Positions 12,001-21,500 of a stretch of 64,000 bases of DNA are shown piece by piece (the first letter of the stretch is position 1; every line of letters begins with the position of its first letter). The notes below the pieces were generated by a model. It saw only the letters and a list, made by a program, of their open reading frames with translations, had not been told where the DNA came from and did no database searches. Both the position numbers and the translations under genes were made by a program. Source of the stretch: Zonotrichia leucophrys gambelii (lineage: Eukaryota > Chordata > Aves > Passeriformes > Passerellidae); assembly GCF_028769735.1 (NCBI RefSeq), contig NC_088170.1, positions 42,448,920 to 42,512,919 of the forward strand, written 5' to 3'.

Positions 12001-15000
12001 CAATCAATAGAATGGCATGATGACTTCCTGGGCATTGCACCAAACTTGAAGTTAATAAATATGCTAAAACTTGGTGTGAAAGATCTCCTTCATCATAACT
12101 TGACTGTACTTGAAGCTTTCCACAGACAAAGAGCTTCTCTATATATTTAAATTAAGGCTAGACTGACAGCCTCCAAAGAGTACTATAATTTAAGGTGCTG
12201 TCATTGCTACTATACTAGATATGGAAAGGAGGAGGCAGTTAAAAATTTTTAGTGAAGAATCATTAGAATCAAGGGAAACGCCTTAACTCAGGAAAAAAAA
12301 AGGGAATGAATGTATAAGAGCATATTTTAAAAAGACGTACACAAAAAAAAGAGCTATTGTTGAGCTTCTAAAACTCTAGGAAATAACATGAAAGAAGGAT
12401 ATGTAAAATGAGACAACAAAACATAAGGAAAACAACAAGTTGAGACATACATAACTATAATCCATAGTTAATACATAAAATAGCTAGGTAATTTAAGAAG
12501 GATGTATATACATCAGTTTACTTGGATAACTGAAATTGCCATTTCTCAATTGAAGAGATTTTGCCACTGTCTGATACTCTGGAAAGAACATTTGAATGCT
12601 GTGAGTTACATTGGTGTTCTGAAGTACTGCACCACAGACAGAAATGTTATTCTACATCATGTCTATTAGTTTAGATCTCACAGACCATAGAGCTGAAAGG
12701 TCTGATGTCATTCTAGCCATGCAACAGAAGATAATATCATTAGCTGAACTATCACTATATATACATCTGCTCAGAAAAAAATCAAATTAGGCTACAATAG
12801 GAATTTTACCAGAGTAAGAAAATGGTGATCGGTGTTAACACATTTAATGTGTTCTGTATACTTCAATATTTTACTTAGTCATCTGATATGACAGAGAGTG
12901 TTACAGGTTAATTACATGTTATGTACCTCTAGCTTTGACATTACCGATTACAGAATAGTCATAACTTTAGCATTAAAAATGTAGTCATGCTACGCATGCC
13001 ACAAAATTTATTTGTATTTACACAGTCTTCACATCTTTTGGTGAAATTAGGAGTTGCATTTTCCTGAAAAGCTCAAGGATTCCAAGCAAAAATGGAATAT
13101 CCCCTTTATAAAATAATTTTATTTTTATTAGACTCACTTTGTAAGGAATGTTAAATGAAGTAAATAAATAGTAGACATCTGACATCTTGCTTTTATTACC
13201 AGCTGTTTGTTATTTTAAGACCATAGACTGCACAGAGTAATTCCTGACTGACAGTGGTAAAAGTGAGAAGTGAAGGGGACCTTTCAGAGCTCCATTGGAT
13301 TTGGAGAGGTCTATCAATGCAATAGTAATAATTCCATTATACTAAAGATGGGGTTTACGTGGCATTGTTGGTTTTTACCTGCACTAAGCCCTTAGAGATC
13401 TGTGGAATGTTTCTAAAGAGCATTTAAAAGTTTACAAAAATGCAAGTTCAAATGTATATGTAAAACATATAAGTAAGTTTAACTATCAAAGGGGTCAGAC
13501 CATCAGTGAAAATACTTAATGTATCAGGCCAAAACCTGTTCACGACAACTACCTCTAATGCAAAGGGACACATTTAAACAAACTTTGAGAGAAAAACACT
13601 GCTGTCAGAGTTAGTCTATTTGACATTTACCCATTTGTACTCTGGTACAAGTTCCACAGGACAGTCAAATCAACATCAACTTAGAAACTACCACAAATGG
13701 ACTAATAATTGACTGAACAGTCTGAACTTCTCTGGTGCTTTTATCCAGCAAACAGAAATCGGATGTGAACAAGCATCACCTCAATGGTATGAAGCTAGAC
13801 TGGTCATATACAGAAGGAACTTCCAGTCACAGCAATGTGGGAATCAACTGAAGGGAGAGAATTCATGTATGCAAATGGGACAGCTCCAGTAAGAGCACTG
13901 AATGTTCAAGCGAATTCACACAATGTGTTCTTTATGGGTGAGAGAGGCCTCTGATGGACAGACATAGTATCTAAAACCTAAGTTATAATCATTTAACAGA
14001 AACCGAGTAAGGAATGGCTGAATCACATTCTCCTCCAAGTGTGGAGTGCAGAGTTGAACAGCATCTCCTCTGAGTGTGGAGCGCAGAGTTGAACAGCATT
14101 GCACCCACAAGCATACACACATATGTACTCCCTAAAGAAGACAGCATCATTCACGCTCACAGGCAGGACCAAGAAAGGACTAGCACCACGCAAAGCACTA
14201 CTGAAACTCTGGTTAATTCAAATCAAATCAAAACAGTAAGAGATGGGGACCCAGTAATTCTAAGTTGTCCAACCATTATTTTGCATATTTTGAAGAGCTG
14301 AAAGCTCTCAAGTGCATCTGAAAGACTTGATAAAGGTACTGGAACAGGTGGCAATGTTTGCCAAGTGCAGCTGGGATGAAAAACGATTGGGAAATGCTCA
14401 TATTATAATTACAGGGTGAAGGTCCACTTACCAGTTTCCATGTACTTTCCTATTCTGCGGGGGCAGGGGGGAGGAAAAGCACAACAGCACCATCTTCCCA
14501 GATCTTATCTCTTTTGAAAATAGCAATGAACAAATAAGGGAGCCAGCTGGACTCACCAGCCAGCAGTACACATTAACATGCATGAAACCTCAATCATGGA
14601 ATATCCTCCAACTTCTCCAACAAGCAAAAGACGAAGATGTCGCACAAATTCATTTCAGAAGTGGCATTCGTGGCCTTATAGGGAAGCGAGGAGGATGGAG
14701 CTGACACCCCTGGCGGGATCGTTACGTCCAGCTCCCGGCCTGGGTTCGCCGTGCCTTGAGCAGCTTCTGTCGGAGGTGGTGACTCTAGCGACAAGCAGGC
14801 ACCAGAAAGCCGCCGGGGCTGCGGCAGGCCACATCACCCTCTCGCCCTGAGCAAACGGATCAGCCTCGGGAAAGGAAGATGCTCTTGCAAGAGGGCGGGC
14901 AGCGATTCCCGCGGCTCGGACGGGTATCCCCCGCGCCGGGGGCTGTATCCCCGCCGAGTGCGGTGCGTGCCCGCCGCCGCCCCCCGCAGTCCCGCAGAGC

Positions 15001-15112
15001 TGCCCAGCACGGCGGGGATGCTCGCTCCGCCGCTCGCCCAGCCCGGCCCGGCCCGCCCCGCCGCCCTACCTCGCCCGCCCGCGCTGCCGGCCGTGGAGTT
15101 GCCGCAGCCCAT
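1..15112 (-). CDS. C12orf75: OCC1 (C12orf75) small protein, 3'-truncated by window edge
   Basis: Gene-level entry; coding exons are 15070-15112, 7985-8009, 987-1022 and 1-41 on the minus strand. The spliced reading begins MGCGNSTAGSAGGRG, continues TKDVTEESISDDDKRR and reaches NYGGVYVGLPSDA at the window edge, about 48 residues. This fits vertebrate OCC1 (overexpressed in colon carcinoma 1; about 63 residues in human), so about 14 C-terminal residues should lie outside the window. Every junction is GT-AG, and the phases (1, 2, 2) link the exons without a stop. The protein is small, polar and has no membrane segment. The N-terminal MGCGNS could be an N-myristoylation signal (Gly2, Ser6), which is inference. 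Its molecular role is not established. It is transcribed divergently from APPL2, the arrangement I recall in human. The start is the first ATG in the CpG island matching the conserved N terminus. Confidence 0.93.
42..986 (-). other. OCC1 intron 3
   Basis: A 945-bp intron. I see no repeat, conserved coding segment or other structure in it beyond the two splice sites. Confidence 0.8.
987..1022 (-). CDS. C12orf75: OCC1 coding exon 3 (36 bp)
   Basis: Acceptor GATGTTGCAG, donor GAG|GTAGGT. It encodes the last base of V, then TEESISDDDKR and two bases of the next Arg. This is the acidic-basic centre of OCC1 (TEESVTEDDKRR in human, from memory). The frame upstream of the acceptor has a stop, which confirms the exon boundary. 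Confidence 0.93.
1690..2200 (-). mobile_element. possible degraded endogenous-retroviral LTR
   Basis: A block with more CpG than its flanks near 1698-1735. On the minus strand it reads an AATAAA signal (plus-strand TTTATT at 1733) followed by a GC-richer tail containing CACGACGCTGATCAAAG, like the R-U5 end of an avian LTR. I could not find clear TG...CA ends or a target-site duplication, so the boundaries and identity are uncertain. Confidence 0.3.
4787..5389 (+). mobile_element. solo LTR of an endogenous retrovirus, 5-bp TSD
   Basis: A 603-bp element starting TGTCCTGGGGTGAC and ending CTAAACCATTACA (TG...CA), flanked by a perfect direct repeat CAGGC at 4782-4786 and 5390-5394. It carries an AATAAA poly(A) signal (about 5256) and a CpG-containing GC-rich centre. 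No gag, pol or env sequence adjoins it, so it is a solo LTR left by recombination. A 5-bp duplication is typical of ERVL-type (class III) elements. It lies antisense to OCC1 in intron 2. Confidence 0.88.
5922..6035 (+). mobile_element. MIR-type SINE fossil
   Basis: The segment containing GATGGAGAAACTCCAGGCCC followed by AGAGGGCAAAG, CACAGTCACCCAGGAGG and AGCAGGATCCAGCCC lines up in order with the core of amniote MIR (GATGAGGAAACTGAGGCCCA, AGAGAGG, AAGGTCACACAG, AGCCAGGATTCGAACCC, as I know it). It is diverged, as expected of an ancient CORE-SINE copy. Identification is by eye only. Confidence 0.5.
7087..7117. repeat. short perfect inverted repeat
   Basis: Arms CTTGTCCTTGCT and AGCAAGGACAAG (12 bp, perfect) around a 7-nt loop, in OCC1 intron 2. 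No coding or regulatory role is evident. Confidence 0.7.
7985..8009 (-). CDS. C12orf75: OCC1 coding exon 2 (25-bp microexon)
   Basis: Acceptor TTTGTCCTAG after a T-rich tract; donor GTAAGTAC. With the G from exon 1 it encodes G-A-T-G-T-T-K-D and two bases of V. Its 25-bp length is exactly what moves phase 1 to phase 2 so that the next exon reads TEESISDDDKRR. The conserved KDVTEES motif crosses the junction with exon 3. Confidence 0.92.
14030..14099. repeat. two-copy 35-bp tandem repeat
   Basis: 14030-14064 and 14065-14099 are adjacent 35-bp copies differing at three positions; both end GCAGAGTTGAACAGCAT. A small local duplication in OCC1 intron 1. Confidence 0.9.
14432..14454 (-). other. 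candidate 23-nt microexon in OCC1 intron 1
   Basis: On the minus strand, a long pyrimidine tract ending CCCTGCCCCCGCAG precedes 23 nt, followed by a near-consensus donor ACTG|GTAAGTGG. If spliced between OCC1 exons 1 and 2, the junction would read G-AA-TAG, an immediate stop, so it could only be a poison exon, part of a non-coding isoform, or a decoy. No transcript evidence is available. Confidence 0.35.
15070..15112 (-). CDS. C12orf75: OCC1 coding exon 1
   Basis: Encodes MGCGNSTAGSAGGR plus the first base of a Gly codon, ending at a GAG|GTAGGG donor (phase 1). The ATG is followed by G at +4 and lies inside a CpG island. Reading past the donor gives a GC-rich, low-complexity extension (open to 14834) that does not resemble OCC1, so the splice is preferred. 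The 5' UTR lies above 15112. Confidence 0.93.
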
Positions 15113-15210
15113 GGGCGCTGCCCTGCCCGCGCTGCGCCCGCCGGTGCGCTGCGGTCACGGGAGACAGCCGACGGCGGGCGGAGCCGGGTGGGAGATAAAG
15201 CCGCGAGGAC

Positions 15211-15247
15211 CCCTCCTCCTCCTCTTCCTCCTCCTCCTCCTCCTCTC
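15211..15247. repeat. CTC trinucleotide microsatellite
   Basis: An imperfect (CTC)n run interrupted by one CTTC unit, in the OCC1 promoter or 5' UTR. It makes long spurious reading frames on both strands. Confidence 0.85.
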
Positions 15248-17930
15248 CCCACCCATCGCCTGGGAAACCGCCGGCCCCGAGCGTCGCCGCCCGGCCTCAG
15301 CCCCGGCCCCTCGCCTCACGCCCCGTTCCTCCCCAGGGAGAGCCACGCCCCGGGCTGTCCCCTCGCCCGGACGGGCTGGAGCTGCTAAGCCGGAGATATA
15401 GCTCAGTCCAGACTCAAGCCTGCAGGACTACGAACGACCCCCACTCTCAGGCGACAAGCCCAGAGCCTCCCCGGGCAGTGGAGATGCTCCTTGGCTCACG
15501 CTCCTTGGCTTCACGAGAGCTTTGGGAAGCCCCTCATTTGCAAAGGGGAACATCGGCGTAACCACAGGAACAGGCTGCAAACTCTATATCTGCTATCAAT
15601 AACATCCTGTTCACTATTTTAAGCAAATCTTTATCATGGATTTGGGTATTTCTCTCCTTAAAAGAAACATGATGGTGAAACTGAAGACCCATTGAGTTGA
15701 GAAGAGCTTCAGATTCACTTTCCCCAAGCAATATCAGCAGCACTGAGAAAGATGAAAGATAAGTTTACAAATTCTTCAAGCAATCATTTTCATTCAACAT
15801 TTGTGTCATTTACCAAAAAGAAATTGACTTTCTGTTAACCCAAACCTGTCTTCCACACAAAGGAGTAAAATACTCTAAAATCTTGATGGCTTGGTTTCTC
15901 CTCCTCCATCCTCAAATGAGCAGGAAGCTGAAATCCAATGGATACATCTAGATACAGCTACAAATACTCCAGATAGATAGATAGATACTACTGCTACAAC
16001 AAATTTGTTTAAGGGCTCAGAAAGATGTTTTAGGGGTGTCACAGATACATCAGTATGATCATCACATATGCATCTGACTGATAACTGTCTTCTACAAAAG
16101 GACCAGATATAAAGAGCTTCTGCCTGATCTTGCAGTGTGTTCTGAGAAGGGGGTAAAAAAAGAAATCACAATTCTCTTACTGGTTTCCCAAGAAGTACAC
16201 ATTAAAACAAAGCAGCTCCATAAGCAGCAGAGGCAATAACATCCAGTCTCCTATGGATTTTTGGCCTAGGGAGGGACAGCTACATGGGCTCACTGATGTC
16301 CACCTCATGACAAGGGTGTAAGATCTCCCTCCTCTGACTCCCTCCTCTATTTTCATGTCAATTGCAGAAAGTCAGTATTTCCAAGGTCTTTGTCTATACC
16401 TTCCCAAGAAATTGTCTGAACTGAACAACCAGCTCAAAATTTAATAGGACAGGGCTAATGGGCACATAGGTTTGACCGCACAATTTCTTCACCATCACTG
16501 GTCCTACAGCAGACAGACAGTGCAAATGTGTGTAGTTTTCTTCAGAAAAACAAAATCTCACAAAGGTTCAAAACCACATCTTTTTGATAGTCAGTTTTCT
16601 GAAATTCACACATTGAAAAATGAACCCTCAGGCCTAGCTTTCAGCACCAAAGCATCAGCTCAAAGAGAATTTTTAGTGGCAGAGTTAAGAAGGAAGAAAG
16701 GGTGCTCTGAAAGCAATGCTGAAAGACATCCTCCTTAAGGCCCCATGGTTTTCTAAAGTAAAAAGAAACAAACAAACAAAAAGCTCCCAGCAACCCACAC
16801 TGACCATAGGCTTGGCACATTTTGAAGTATCTATGAGCGTATTTTTAATATGCAGTTTACATTGGAGGAAGCACTTGTGGTGAGCACAGAAACCCAGTCA
16901 TGTCCTCACATATTAGAAAAGGCAGCTGGGAGGCAAAATTCCCCTGGAGATGCCTTGACACCGAGCCACTGCCCTGGCCATGAGGAGAAGATATGAGGCT
17001 GTGGTAACCTGCAGTGGTAGAAAGGTGATGTTATTTCTAAATGTTCTCACTCCTCTACAAGTTCAGTGTATTGCACACAAGCCAAGCACCCTGTGTGCAC
17101 AAACTAAGGGCTGCACTATTGTCTACACAGTAAGACAAGAAACTTCCAGCACACCCATCCAAAGCTGGAGTTAGTAGCACTTTCAGGGGACTTATGACAG
17201 GAAATGTGATGTATTCCTCTATACAGTGTCTGGGATTGTAATGAGTCAGCCCCTATCTTGGCAGCTCTATTGTACTTGCCTCCTACTACAAATGGGAAGA
17301 CACATTTTAGTTTCAACTTTACTTGTGTTTTACACTAACAGAGCATTTCACTTCATTACTGAAAATAACTGGTAGCAAAATACAGTCACCTAAGCAAGTT
17401 AATTAAATGAACACTTGACATTAAGGGAAGGGAGCGATGTGTTACGTGCATCAGCAAACTCCTGCCATCACACACCCTGTGTATATCATCTCCTCTGAGG
17501 AAGACTGGGAGATGTATGGATGTAAATTTCTGTAAGTATTTCAGAAGATGTAGTGGAAAAGGATTTTGTTATTCTTTCCCTAAATTAACAGAAAATTTAC
17601 CCAGCTGAGAAAACAGATTGATTGATGAGATTATCTAAATCTGAAATTCCAGTGATTTTCCCCTTTTGAGCATTTTTGCTTGTCTGAGTGCTTAAAATCC
17701 AAACAATCTGTCTGTCAAGCTGGTATGCAAGTCTATGGAAAGGATTGATGAAACCCATTACTTCTGGGTCCTAGGGAACATCCCTTATTTGCACAATAAT
17801 ATATACTTTCCAAAATCCTTTTTTCATTTAAGTATCCACACAGAAACATTATGTATCCATTATTTCTTTCTAACAAAACTTTTGCTTACAAAAGGTTAGA
17901 TCTCAGTTTATGCAAGTATAAAAGCAAGAC

Positions 17931-17985
17931 TTTGATGATCCTTGTGCGTCTCTTCCAACTCAGGATATCCTATGATTTTATATTA
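17931..17985 (+). mobile_element. CR1 LINE 3'-end fragment
   Basis: The string CTCTTCCAACTCAGGATATC followed by CTATGATTTTAT matches the well-known 3' end of avian CR1 elements (CCCTTCCAACTCAGGATATTC then TATGATTC repeats). Only the terminal tens of bases remain, a typical 5'-truncated copy. Confidence 0.8.
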
Positions 17986-18518
17986 AAAAAATATAGTGCT
18001 AATTAGCATCTTCTGAGTATTTTTTTGAACTGTGTCTCGTAGACATGGCTGTTCTCAAAATTGCAAATGTCCTGAAAATATTGTCAGTTCTTCATCAGTA
18101 GTTAGCACCATGAGATAATTTTTTTCCTAATCAAACAGGAATTCAATTTAGACCAAACTTGCCCTGTTTAAGAGGTGCAAGTTGCACTGCAAATATGTGG
18201 TCAGAGTTTGCCAGTACAACCACCTTGTTTATGGTTGATTCTCAATTGCATTGCTTTCAAGTTCTACTTCCCATGTTTTCAGGCTACCTTGTATTATGTT
18301 TCTCCCTGTCCAACTTTACAGTCTTGCTAGAGCACTGTTGTTTTATAGCTGGCAACCTGGGCTTGTAGGTTTCACTGACTTCTTCAAATATTATGATACA
18401 GGATAGATGGCGCTTGTGAACACTTAGCCAGTAAATGACAGAAAGTTACGACTCAATTTCCCAGTAAGCCTGAAAGGATGATTCTTGAAAAATTCTGTAG
18501 TCCAAGCCCCAGTCTAAC

Positions 18519-18592
18519 CAAAAAAAAACCCCAACCCCAAAAACCCCCCAACCCCCCCCCCCAAAAAAAAACCAAACAAAAAACCCCCAAAT
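18519..18592. repeat. A/C-rich simple repeat
   Basis: Alternating runs of A and C, including a run of 12 C, with AACCCC-like units. Low-complexity DNA of a kind common in songbird genomes; the length may be unreliable in assembly. Confidence 0.85.
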
Positions 18593-21500
18593 TATTTACA
18601 TTAATAGAAAGGGGGGGAAATCAAGAACTTCTTTTTACTAAGAAATTCTGATTATACAGACCTTGAAGTTGCTTACTACATGGCAAAGGGAGACATTGAG
18701 AAGATCTCTACATTGCTGGGAACATTTAATTCTTAACAAAAAGGGTTGACCAATTTGATTTGGGTTACAGAAGCCAAATGACAGTCATAACAAAACACAG
18801 AGGGCAACAAAAGGAAAGAAACCTACAATCCCCCATGTTTCTATACTATTTCCTAATAATGGCTATATTGTGGAAGCACTTGCTTGCACCAAGTGACCCC
18901 AACAGTGCAAGGTACTATCTGAACACAACAAGAATGTTCATCTTTGCTGGCAGTCAGAAAGACAAGAAATAGCTGATGGATGAGATAATAGAGGAGCCAA
19001 AGTAGGAAGCAGTGAGATAGCATTACTATTTATAAAATGGATGTGCCTAATAAGAACAAAAAAACAACAACAAAAAAATCTATATCAGGTCAAAGGAAAG
19101 ATCAACCTTATTCAGAATTCTGCCTCTGACAGCAGCTGAAGAGAACATAGGAAACTCATATGGTATGTGCCCCCCAAAGTCTCCCATCATCCAGCATTTA
19201 CAGGTCACCATCTGCCTGAGGCAGATGTATTTAGCAACCCTTAACACATTCTCTTCTATAAGCTTGTTCCACCAACCCTTGAACACATGTAAGACCCTAG
19301 CACCCACAGCATCCTCTGTTCCACCTCCCAGCCACATTGAATTGAAATGAAGATCCTACTTTCGCGTGCTTTGAGCCTGGTCCCTGCCCACTTCAGCTGC
19401 TGGTGGTTTGTTCCTTATATCAGGATAAACATTGAATAATCAATTCCCCACCTCACACATTTCTGGCTTTTTGTTCTTCATAGTAGAATAAACACCAAAG
19501 AATCAATATACCATATCCCCTACCTTCACCTTTAGTTAGCAGCAGTGATAGCAAGTTGTCATTTTCTGGCAGTTGATCAATAGGTAGTTAGAACACTTTG
19601 AAAGAGATTTTCTGTGAAAGGGTTTAGAAACTCCATTCTAGAGACTAGGTTCTGCTAATAATACCAAGTTTATATGACTTGTGCAGGGGAGGGACCCTGC
19701 ATGGAGGGAGCAGCCACATTTCTTTGCCCCTCATAGACTTACTGTAATCCACGCAGCGTCCCCCCTTGCATTCCTTGTCAGCAATGAGAAAATGTGGTAG
19801 AGGGCTTTTTACATGCCACTCAGTCCCTTTTCTGGCTGCCTGGCAGCCCCGCACTCACCATGGGAGTTTTTCAGCGCCTGCCCTACGCTCCTCTGAGCTG
19901 GTCTTGCCTCACCTTCAGCTCACACCACAGTGAGTAGCCCACAGATGGGCCAGCTACCATCTAACCTTAAATGATCCACGTGGCATTACTTATCATGCCA
20001 GCACAGTGAGGAACAGAATCAAACTGCAAGAATGTAAGGGGAAAAGCAATTTGTCTTTCTCCTTGAAGGGACTGTGGAAAGTTTGTCTTGAATATTTTTT
20101 TAAATTAAAATTATGACTCCTTCTGTTATAAAAACCACCACAAAATGGTAGAACATGTATGTTTATAAGGGTTTGTGGAAGCAGACTTAAAAAATATTAT
20201 TTAAATACCTCACTTTAAAGCAAAAAAATAGTATTTGCCAAAACGAAGGATTTTCTTTCCTCTTAAGTCAAGATTTTAATTTATCTATCTGTTCCTGCTC
20301 TCATGAAAGTGACTAATAAAATTCTCACTGTTGGGCCAAATCAGACATGAATTGAGACAAAATCAATGATTTCTCCTAAAAAATCTAGTAAGCAATGAAC
20401 AAGGAACCCATTGGCCCATCAGTAAGTGCCAAAGAAATGTGAAAATTCTGTTAGTGGATATGCCAGCTTTACAGAAATTTCTGCACCCCCTTCCTCCCCG
20501 GTCTCTGACAGAATAAATATCAATTAATTTTGCAATAATTCTTTCTGAATGTGATTGTTGTCCACAGTCATGAAACCCCCTTCGTTTTTAAAAGCTTATG
20601 GGGCATATGATTCTCAGCTGATTCACAAAGTAGAAATGGAGCTCAAGATTAAAACATTCAAAGGTATGTTCAGGGAAGAAATGTCGTAATTCAATGCTAC
20701 TATGCTCACATCAGTGTTATATCTGTTCCTAAAAAGTCTGGATTTTAGCACACAGACCTGAAGAATTGAGCTCAGCTATTACCCCCTCCCTGCAAATATT
20801 TCTCTTTAAGAGTTATTTTCAGGTGCCCTTGAAAATAAAAAATGGCCAAATGCTTAAATCGGATACTAAGAAACAGTTTGGAGTCCTTTCTGTGCCCAAA
20901 AGGTTGATATATATGATGTATGAGATTCTTCTATTAAAGGTTTCAGAAAAATACAGGAGATAAGTAAGGTTGCTTCTTACTTCTGAGATGCCTGAAGCTT
21001 CATTGTACTATCTCAACAAAAAGCCTCCCAAAGCTCTATTCCAGAGGAGAAAAGCATCTTACTCTCTTATTTTAATATACTATGCAGACAGATTAATTTC
21101 TTTCCCTGTCTCTCACTTCATAAATTAATTTGCAAGATGCAGCTAAATCAGCTTTTCCAATGACAGCAATACAAAAAACAAATATGAAAAACTGACAAAA
21201 TGCTAGAGAAAGGACCTTTACACTGTGCCGTCTTGAAGATGTCAGTGCAGCACTGCATCTTCTTGAAACAGTGTGTGCATCACTTCAAGCACATGTGTAC
21301 CTCAAACACACTTGCTCCATTTGAAAAGCCCAAATTAGTACTCAAGTAGTGCAAGACAACTGCATTTAGATCCATGACAGGAAACTCTCTCTGCCTCAGA
21401 ACTGTGTATGAGAAAGGCACATCTCTTGTTTTAAGTCTCACACTTTTATTTCAAGAGGCCCCTCTGTACACACAGCTGTTATTTGTGCACTTCTGTGGGA

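Larger units (their letters stand above)
8010..15069 (-). other. OCC1 intron 1
   Basis: About 7 kb. It contains a 35-bp tandem duplication (14030-14099) and a splice-flanked 23-nt microexon candidate (14432-14454), and enters the CpG island at its upper end. The rest is AT-rich, with short A/T runs and no reading frame I can link to a protein family. Confidence 0.75.
14690..15400. promoter_or_regulatory. C12orf75: CpG island and promoter of OCC1
   Basis: GC-rich and dense in CpG, in contrast to the AT-rich surroundings, and contains the OCC1 start codon at 15112. The minus-strand start site probably lies within about 15,120-15,300. A CTC/CTTC microsatellite (about 15211-15247) lies just upstream of the start codon and reads as a GAG-rich tract in the OCC1 sense. 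No convincing TATA box is seen. Confidence 0.75.

Noticed and set aside
14834..15401. Long open frames (up to 169 codons) in the OCC1 CpG island
   Set aside because: Composition artefacts of CpG-rich DNA. Only the first 14 codons of the minus frame from 15112 fit OCC1 exon 1.
15390..15410. tRNA-like string ATAGCTCAG
   Set aside because: No matching B box or cloverleaf pairing could be drawn around it.
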